Below the pieces are notes generated by a model. The model was given only the letters and a program-made list of their open reading frames with translations, had not been told where the DNA came from and did not search any database. DNA of 64,000 nt from Stenogyne calaminthoides (Eukaryota > Streptophyta > Magnoliopsida > Lamiales > Lamiaceae), in NCBI GenBank assembly GCA_037126765.1, contig JBBCBC010000007.1, positions 24,437,667 through 24,501,666 on the forward strand. Reading direction: 5' to 3'. This document shows positions 58,013 through 64,000 of this stretch, piece by piece. Position 1 is the stretch's first letter; the number at the start of each line of letters is the position of its first letter. A program made the position numbers and the translations under genes.

Positions 58013-58735
58013 AATGTCTGATTTATTGACTAGGGTTCAATTAAGACCGTTTGTTTGACTAATCGCTCGGTATATGAGGGCCTATGGGTCACATAACAAG
58101 TAGTTCCCTTTTACGGATTATAGTTGGTTGATTAAATGTTAAATTGAATTTAATATTTAATTTATGGAGAAGTAATTAATAATAGATTAATTTGGAATTA
58201 ATTATTATTAATATTTAATTAAATTGGATTTAATTAAATAAGAATTCCCAATAATTATAGTTGGAATATAATTGTAGGATTTAATGTATATAGAAATAAA
58301 TCGTAGAGATTTTCATATAAGACATTTAAATCCGCAGAGATTTATATTTAGGGAATTAAATTAAAAGGAATTAATTTAATTCAAGATTAGGGATTTTATT
58401 TCCCTAATTGGGCTAGCTTGGGAAATAAGCTAAGCTTCCTTATATATACAAGCTATTGGGATTCACAAAAAGTAGGGACTTCATATTTTCTCCATAAAAT
58501 TTAGAGTTTTGATTTTCCTAAAAATCTGTCTCGGGATTCAACGCTGACAAATCCGTGCAAATCTGTAATTGGGGATTACGTGGATACCGTAGTAGAGAAA
58601 TCTGCTCTCGAGTTACTATAAGATTTCTCGTTATGATTATTGTGATCTGTATGCAATTAAATTTTTCGTGTTGGTGAACTTTAATTTCCGCTGCGCATGT
58701 GATTATGTGTTTTACCTGCCTCTATATTCCAACAT
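58013..58735 (+). mobile_element. Probable LTR remnant
   Basis: Non-coding, AT-rich, with a plus-strand TATA (CTTATATATACAAGC, about 58438-58452). A transcript-like part follows with GGGGATTACGTGGATACCGTAG and TTTCCGCTGCGCATG, and a terminus TATATTCCAACA at about 58724-58735. This is the usual layout of a plant LTR. No internal region is seen. Confidence 0.4.
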
Positions 58736-59003
58736 TCTCATCATCACGTAGTAACATATATTTTTGCCCTTACAGTAATAGATACCTGTTTTTATAGTAA
58801 CACAGACTAGAGATAAATTTTACTATTTTGCTTTTATGTGATTTTTTTGGGAAAATTTGTTTAATCTGGTTCAACTATGCTAGATTTACAAATCATTAGA
58901 TCCTCTTTATTTACACTAATATTTTATGGTTTGGTCGATCTTAGGGTACCCCCAACCTGCTGCCACGTGCCCACTGCCCCTCCCCTCTTTTCTTTTCTTT
59001 TTT
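58736..59003. other. Intergenic DNA
   Basis: No gene or repeat boundary is seen. A CT-rich stretch (CCCCTCTTTTCTTTTCTTTTTT) precedes the MITE. Confidence 0.5.
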
Positions 59004-59561
59004 GTGTTAATTCTAAAAAATACACGACTTTTACACTCAATATCAATTTAATCACGGCCTTTAATATTTTTTGTAAAAAATCTCAACCTTTTATTGTGTT
59101 TAAATCTGATACCTATTTTTGAAATTCGGGCAGAAAAAAGTAACATAGGCCGCCGGAACTTGTATCTGAGCGTCACATCAGATGCCACATAATTAAATTT
59201 TGAAATCATTTTTTATTTATTAAAATTCTGAAATTAAAAGTGTTAGTTTTGTTTTGTAATCCTGAAGAAAAAAAAACGTTTATAAAACATAGTGCAATGC
59301 GAAAAGTGTTACTTTAGAAAAGTTGAAAGAGATATTATTGATGTGGAATTAAAAAAAAAAAAAAAAATTATTACGTGGCATTTGATGTGGAGCTAAGACA
59401 CAAGTTTTGGCGAGCCATGTCACTTCTTTCTGTCAGGTTTTAAATAAGTAGGTATCAGATTGAAACACAATAAAAGATTGTGATTTTTTACAAAAATATT
59501 AAAAGTCGTGATTAAATTGTTACTGAGCGTAAAGGTCGTGTATTTTTTTTAGAATTAACCC
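59004..59561. mobile_element. MULE-type MITE with ~110-bp TIRs
   Basis: GTGTTAATTCTAAAAAATAC on the left pairs with the complement of the right end GTATTTTTTTTAGAATTAACCC. Pairing continues through ACACGACTTTTACACTCA, TTTAATCACGGCCTTTAATA and AATCTGATACCTA, over 110 bp. The flanks TTCTTTTTT and TTTTTTTTT could be a 9-bp target duplication with one mismatch, though the site is low-complexity. It encodes nothing. Confidence 0.72.
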
Positions 59562-60530
59562 TTTTTTTTTTCAATTTTTCTTTTGGTTCTTAATGTTTAA
59601 ATTATATTTGTAATTTAAAATAAATTATTATTACATGGTTATAACACTTTTACATTTGCACTGAACAAATTTTTGATTAAAAGATAAATATAATTTTTTT
59701 AATACAATCTTCTTTATATTTTAATTAAATTGATAGTTAAATCAAATCAAAATTAAAAGTGTAGGTACACTCGCGTGAGAAGGTCTTATGATAAGACAAG
59801 GCATAAAAGAAACGAGTGTTAATTTGTACACCCTCTTATGTATGAGACTGTCTCATAGAAATTTTTGTCTGAAAAGTATATATCTTATTGTCATTACGAT
59901 CATTTTTAGTTTATTATACAAATATATATGCTGATAAAATAAATAAATAAAAAATACTCGTCTTTCGTGAAATGGTCTCAAAATGAAACAAATCATAATT
60001 TGAGAAGGATGATTTAATATTTTAAAACAGACGAGAGTTAAATTTATATTGCAATAATCCAAAAAAAAAATATGTAAAAAAATAAAATTATATGAAAGTA
60101 GTCGTTTGGACAAATGATCGAACAAGTGAAAAGATATTTTATGTGTATCAAAATTTTATTTAGTACAAATGTTAAAATATAATTATTAATTTATTTAAAT
60201 TACAAAACTAATTTAAACATTAAGTCATAAAAACTAAAAATAAAAAAAAAAAATTGGGGAGAGGGTGGTGGTGGACAGGTGGCAGCAGGTGGGGGTGTTG
60301 GGCAGTGACCAGCACCCCAACGTAGATAAAATCTATTTTATGAACAACAGTACTATACAGAAAGTCCCTCATTAAAATGAGGGGGTCTTGTGCGTGGCAG
60401 TCTTGTACAATTTTATTAGGTAAGACGTGTATTTGACCCCATAAATATTTGTCAAATAGAATTTTCTATTTAAGGATTTCATTTTTAGTATACAGTACAC
60501 ATACTAATTCAGTTATTTGGAATTGAGATT
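59562..60530. other. AT-rich intergenic DNA
   Basis: No gene is visible. GAGACTGTCTCATAGAAATT (about 59845-59864) and GTGAAATGGTCTCAAAATG (about 59968-59986) resemble the motifs at 43325-43451 and may be MITE ends. A G/T-rich tract (GGGGAGAGGGTGGTGGTGG) lies at 60256-60300. Confidence 0.45.
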
Positions 60531-61034
60531 TAGGGCAAGTTTGGTTAAGCTTATTTTAAATATTTTATAAGCTCTAATGTTTTATAAGTTATTTTAAGAG
60601 CTTATAAGTTACAATTTTTAAGTAGCTTATAAGTTGTTAAAATGTTTGGCTAATAAAATTTATAAGTTCTTTAATAATTTTTTTTAAAAGAAAATAATTT
60701 TTAATATAATATAAAATAATTATTTTTTATTATTTTAATATTGAGATGCTCGGACCGAGTTCGGATCGCGCTGGATTCGGGCTGAGATGGGTTCTGGCCG
60801 GGCTGGATTGAGCTCTGCTGGGTCGGGTTCGGGCCGGGTTGGGACTTAGAAAGATTAGGTAAATTTTATACATATTTTGTAAAATAAGTTAAGATATCCC
60901 AACTTATTTTTTTGGAGTTTATAAGCTCTAAAGAGTTTATTTTAAGAACCAAATAAAATTAAGAAACTTATAAGTTTCTAAATATCTTATAAGTTGTTTT
61001 AAAGACCTTATAAACCGTGTCAAACATACTCTTA
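60531..61034. mobile_element. hAT-like non-autonomous element
   Basis: TAGGGCAAGTTTGGTTAAGC on the left and ACCGTGTCAAACATACTCTTA on the right are imperfect inverted repeats of the hAT type. Between them, CTTATAAGTT and AAGCTTATTTTAA motifs repeat in both orientations, as in common plant hAT MITEs. No clear 8-bp target duplication was found. Confidence 0.5.
60748..60846. repeat. GC-rich minisatellite inside the hAT-like element
   Basis: About 100 bp of GGGCCGGGTTCGGG-like repeats (GCTCGGACCGAGTTCGGATC, GGGCTGAGATGGGTTCTGG, GGTCGGGTTCGGGCCGGG) stand in otherwise AT-rich DNA. Confidence 0.7.
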
Positions 61035-61646
61035 ATGACTTGGTATGATTTTTTTTGGTAATGACTTTGTATGATTAGTTCATGTAAAAATAACTTAAAA
61101 TTCGTGATCTTGATATTGAGAGTTTTTTTGCTTTGGATTTGGAAGATTTTATTCAACTTAATTCATTTGAAATATGGAAGAAATTTTGTCAGTTGGAGTA
61201 TATTTTAATTCATAATTGCAAGTTATTTACCGAATTATGATTAATATGGGTCATTTCTATGGAAGAGTAACAATCTCGTGAATCAAGTTTATAAATAACG
61301 TATATAATATTATGCACAAATTTATCTCTATTTAAAAATGTTTAATTTTTTAAACAATGATATTTTTTGTGCATATTACTAATTTTTTTAGTATAATAGT
61401 CATATTAAAAAAATAAAATTTACCATAAACTGGATTAACACGAATTTTTATCGAACTGAAAAAGTTTTTCAAAATAAAATTTAAGGGTTGATCATTGAGA
61501 TTAAAAATATTACTCTCTTCGTCCCAGATTTAATGGAACATTTGCTAAAAAGGTCCGTCTCGAATTCGTTGGCACATTTCCTAATAAGGAAATAAAGCAA
61601 CTACATTACTTTAAACTTTACCCTAAAACATCTAAAAAATTACACA
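61035..61646. other. AT-rich intergenic DNA
   Basis: No gene or terminal repeat is seen, apart from a run GTCCCAGATTTAATGGAACAT and TTCGTTGGCACATTTCC at 61520-61580 that resembles a common plant MITE end. Confidence 0.45.
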
Positions 61647-61706
61647 TGTTGGTCCCGGTGCAAACGAGTCTTACACGTGTATGGGGGAATACACGTGTTC
61701 AGTGAT
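61647..61706 (-). mobile_element. 60-bp end of a family-A LTR (reverse), cut by a family-C LTR
   Basis: TGTTGGTCCCGGTGCAAACG and the G-box inverted repeat (61673-61698) are the reverse complement of the family-A LTR end. The LTR stops at 61706, where the family-C LTR begins. Confidence 0.75.
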
Positions 61707-62394
61707 TGTTGGGATATTTTAGTTTTGATGAATTATGCCAAAACATTATCAACTTGTGTTATTTAAGCTAACTTACAGATAACAAGTTGAGGGGGAACGA
61801 GAGAACAAGTTGAGGGGGAACTCACAAAAACTAGACGAAGATGATCGAGATCAGACGAGGCTGCAGACGAGGCTAATCGAGATCAGATGAGTAAGATGAG
61901 TTCGGAGTTAACTGATGAGCTGAGCAAAATTAGAATTGAAGAAAAAGCTAAGCCAAAGAAATCGAAAGAGAGAGTCACCGATCGATAACGAGAATAGACC
62001 GATCGGATGACGGAAGAAAACGAAAGCGCATAAGTTGATCGAAAAGAAACCCCTGTATAAGGTCATAAGAGAAGACTGCTAATCAAAAGAGGATCAGATA
62101 AGACTGATCAAGATCAGACGTGATCGAGATCAGATAAGATGACCTGATGTACTAACCTAATGCTACCCTGATATGTTAACTCGAAGATGTCTTGATCGAT
62201 CGGAAAATGATCGATCAAGCAAGAAGAAATCGATAGCCTCGAAATAAAATGACCGAGGGCGTGGATGTCCGAAGTCGAAGAGAGCTTAACTTTCTTAGCC
62301 TAAGTGTCAAGATACGATCGAATAAGGTCCAATAAGAGAAGTCTGTTGAATCAAAGAATCCTGAGTAAAAGAATCACGAAGACTCGGGAAGAAT

Positions 62395-62485
62395 CACAAG
62401 ACTTCGAAGGATCCTCGACTCAAAGAATCCTGAAGACTCAGAGAACCCTGAAGACTCAGAGAACCCTGAAGACTCAGAAGATCCT
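62395..62485 (+). repeat. 18-bp CTGAAGACTCAGAGAACC array
   Basis: Three to four units of CTGAAGACTCAGAGAACC stand in tandem with degenerate flanking units, upstream of the LTR TATA. The period and core equal those of the B1 array at 4238-4399 when both are read in element orientation. Confidence 0.75.
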
Positions 62486-62925
62486 TAAGAATATAGCCGT
62501 TAGATTCAGTTGACGTGGACCAATGAGAGGAAGACAACCAACCTGAAAAAGCTGCAGAACTTACAGAATAGTATGGATTTGAATGTGATTCTCTCCAACG
62601 GTAACATTCAAATCCACACTATAAATACAAGTTCTTTCATCATTCTAAAGAGTGGAGAATATGGAAAAAGATGCTACAGAGCCAAGAGCCATATACTTAA
62701 GCATTCCCACCATAGAACACAAGTCTGTAGATATACAAATATATTCAAAGAGTGTTCTACCCTAGATCTAAGGACAAATGTAATATCCTAAGCTTAGAGA
62801 GATTTTCCCATCCTTAGCATTGAGGCTAAATAAATGTAAGGAAAAATCTCACCATAGTTGGAGACAACACCAAATCCAAACCCCATTCTCGAAAGAGATA
62901 ACTAGTGGTGAAGTGAGGTAATTGT

Positions 62926-63130
62926 TAGGCAATCCCGTGGAGGGTGATAAGTCCCGAGGCGAGCCCGAGAGGGTGATAAGTCCAGTTGGAGTGTGAACTC
63001 GGTAAACATCTGTAGGCAATCCCGTGGAGGGTGATAAGTCCCGAGGCGAGCCCGAGAGGGTGATAAGTCCAATTTGAGTGAGAGCTCATTAAATATCTGT
63101 AGGCAATCCCGTGGAGGGAGATAAGTCCCG
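62926..63130 (+). repeat. 87-bp tandem repeat in the family-C LTR
   Basis: Units start at 62926, 63013 and 63100 (TAGGCAATCCCGTGGAGGG), two full and one partial, each with two sub-copies of GAGGGTGATAAGTCC. The LTRs at 52827 and 54666 have a single equivalent stretch. The array lies in the transcribed part between TATA and PBS. Confidence 0.82.
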
Positions 63131-63372
63131 TTTGAAGGAATTTCCCTAGGATAAGGGAGAGTGGATGTAGGAGCTTGAGTCTCCGAACCACTATACTTAG
63201 TTGTGTTCTTTATTTCTTTATGTTCTTACTTGTCATATGCATTCAATAATAAGCAAAACACATCACATAGATTTAAAAGCAAAAATTTGGAATCACCATT
63301 CCTTCTCCCCTGCTTTATATGCATTACATGATTTTTTCCTCATTTCATGGGTTTTGCACCGGGACCAACAAG

Positions 63373-63383
63373 TGGTATCAAAG
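63373..63383 (+). other. Primer-binding site of the family-C element
   Basis: TGGTATCAAAG two bases after the LTR end matches the initiator-tRNA-Met complement, with A for G at position 9. It makes the preceding LTR a 5' LTR. Confidence 0.7.
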
Positions 63384-63440
63384 AAAGAGGGTAAGCTAGT
63401 ACTGATGGCAATCCAAATTGACTAACTTTCTCTCAATGTG
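63384..63440. other. Junction between family-C leader and reversed family-A gag
   Basis: A 25-bp direct repeat (ATCCAAATTGACTAACTTTC...) occurs at 63411-63435 and 63504-63528. It crosses the point where plus-strand family-C sequence changes to minus-strand family-A gag. It may mark the recombination or repair that joined them. Confidence 0.5.
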
Positions 63441-63743
63441 CTATATTGACCAACCCATAACACCATCACCAATAGTGCTATATAGAGTATCTTTATCAAT
63501 GTAATCCAAATTGACTAACTTTCTCTCATCAGGAGTAAGTTGATCATCAGGTTTTGGGAATTCATCCCTGCGATCATTCCTCTCGATGATCGCATTAAAG
63601 GATTCACAATTGATGTATTTGAATGGTTCTTCAGAAACCACTCTCCACATTCTCTAATGTTTGGAATACAGATGAGCATGTATTATCAGTCTCCATAGGT
63701 CATAGCTCTCAACAGAGAACATAGGAAGTTTCTTAGAAGGCAT
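63441..63743 (-). pseudogene. gag: Family-A gag N-terminus (minus strand, one stop, truncated)
   Basis: ATG 63743 (MPSKKLPMFSVESYDLW) starts the typical copia gag N-terminus. An in-frame TAG follows YSKH at about 63655. The next segment (MWRVVSEEPFKYI...LTPDERKLVNLDYI...TLYSTIGD) runs to 63441, where family-A sequence ends. It supplies the gag start missing from the large family-A element. Confidence 0.75.
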
Positions 63744-63853
63744 GATAAATGAGCCTTGTAAGATATCAGCAATAAGATCTATTCAGTAGACCACCAAAGT
63801 CTTTCAGCAAATAAGACTATGGCTACCAAAGCAAGTGGTCAAAATGAACCACT

Positions 63854-63865
63854 GCTCTGATACCA
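63854..63865 (-). other. Primer-binding site of the reversed family-A element
   Basis: The minus strand reads TGGTATCAGAGC two bases from the LTR end, the standard tRNA-iMet complement. Confidence 0.85.
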
Positions 63866-63867
63866 CT

Positions 63868-64000
63868 TGTTGGTCCCGGTGTAAACGAGTCTTACACGTG
63901 TATGGGGGGGGAATACACGTGTTCAGTGATTTTTCAAACTTTTCTTCACTGAGATCAGAAGGGTCAGGTTGTCCTGAGAATTTTGTTCTGAGAAGCACAA
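63868..64000 (-). mobile_element. Family-A 5' LTR (reverse), continues beyond the window
   Basis: TGTTGGTCCCGGTGTAAACG and the G-box inverted repeat (63894-63922) match the family-A LTR end in reverse. The window closes 133 bp into this LTR. Confidence 0.85.

Larger units (their letters stand above)
61707..63370 (+). mobile_element. Family-C 5' LTR with a family-A-like terminus
   Basis: TGTTGGGATATTTTAGTTTT at the start is the reverse complement of the end of the LTRs at 52827 and 54666. TATA (CTATAAATAC) lies at 62619-62628 and the conserved block at 63155-63196. The U3 repeat array lies at 62395-62485 and an 87-bp array at 62926-63130. The last bases, GCACCGGGACCAACA, match family A rather than family C (CGGGACCTCACA), so the LTR looks mosaic. 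A PBS follows. Confidence 0.78.

Noticed and set aside
59853..60125. Minus-strand 90-codon ORF rich in Phe, Ile and Leu.
   Set aside because: It arises from AT-rich DNA by composition. No membrane-protein family or start context supports it.
62925..63191. A minus-strand frame with a repeated YHPLGLASGLITLHGIA pattern.
   Set aside because: It is the 87-bp LTR repeat read in a frame that happens to stay open. It runs against the element and has no family resemblance.

Overview
The window is nuclear DNA of a flowering plant, probably a eudicot. The evidence is nested Ty1/copia LTR retrotransposons with tRNA-iMet-type primer-binding sites (TGGTATCAGAG), long-TIR MITEs, a CACTA remnant, AT-rich intergenic DNA and one intronless plant gene of the SAUR (auxin-responsive) family. 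I cannot name the species. By hand reading roughly three quarters of the window is transposon-derived and only one conventional host gene is visible.

Layout. (i) 1-41289 is a nest of Sirevirus-like copia elements. The oldest layer is a plus-strand element (family A; final LTR 39380-41289, another family-A LTR at 102-2135). Its gag is interrupted by a minus-strand element B1 (2898-31091). B1's integrase is in turn interrupted by a second minus-strand element of the same family, B2 (11025-26387), with a 5-bp target-site duplication (CAAAC/TAAAC). (ii) 41290-43061 looks like a remnant of another LTR. (iii) 43062-51032 is AT-rich DNA with MITE and CACTA remnants and the SAUR gene (47878-48333, minus). 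Downstream of SAUR lies a tandem duplication whose second copy carries a 594-bp long-TIR element. (iv) 51033-58735 is a pile of LTRs: a B-type LTR, two family-C LTRs separated by only 138 bp, a reversed family-A LTR and older remnants. (v) 58736-61646 is AT-rich with a MULE-type MITE and a hAT-like element. (vi) 61647-64000 is a family-C 5' LTR joined to the 5' part of a minus-strand family-A element.

How the parts work together. A and B elements carry gag, protease, integrase, RT and RNase H in copia order, then a large third ORF (ORF3, about 1,150 codons in B) between RNase H and the 3' LTR. ORF3 is hydrophilic, with a conserved N-terminal domain, a Ser/Pro-rich linker and coiled coils; I see no membrane segment. 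In B2 only, a ~1.97-kb cassette sits between pol and ORF3. It contains a TATA box, 5' leader and candidate intron for ORF3 on the minus strand, and a divergent plus-strand gene-like unit (TATA 17459, ATG 17540, end 18074) antisense to the element. B1 lacks this cassette, and its breakpoint falls at the predicted splice acceptor just upstream of the ORF3 ATG. This cassette is the best candidate in the window for something undescribed.

Caveat. Many reading frames are broken at sites where one copy has CAG/CTG and the other has CG, CCG, CGG or a missing base. The pattern is patchy and CHG-specific. It looks more like consensus error at methylated CHG sites in repeats than like biological decay, so frame breaks should be read cautiously.
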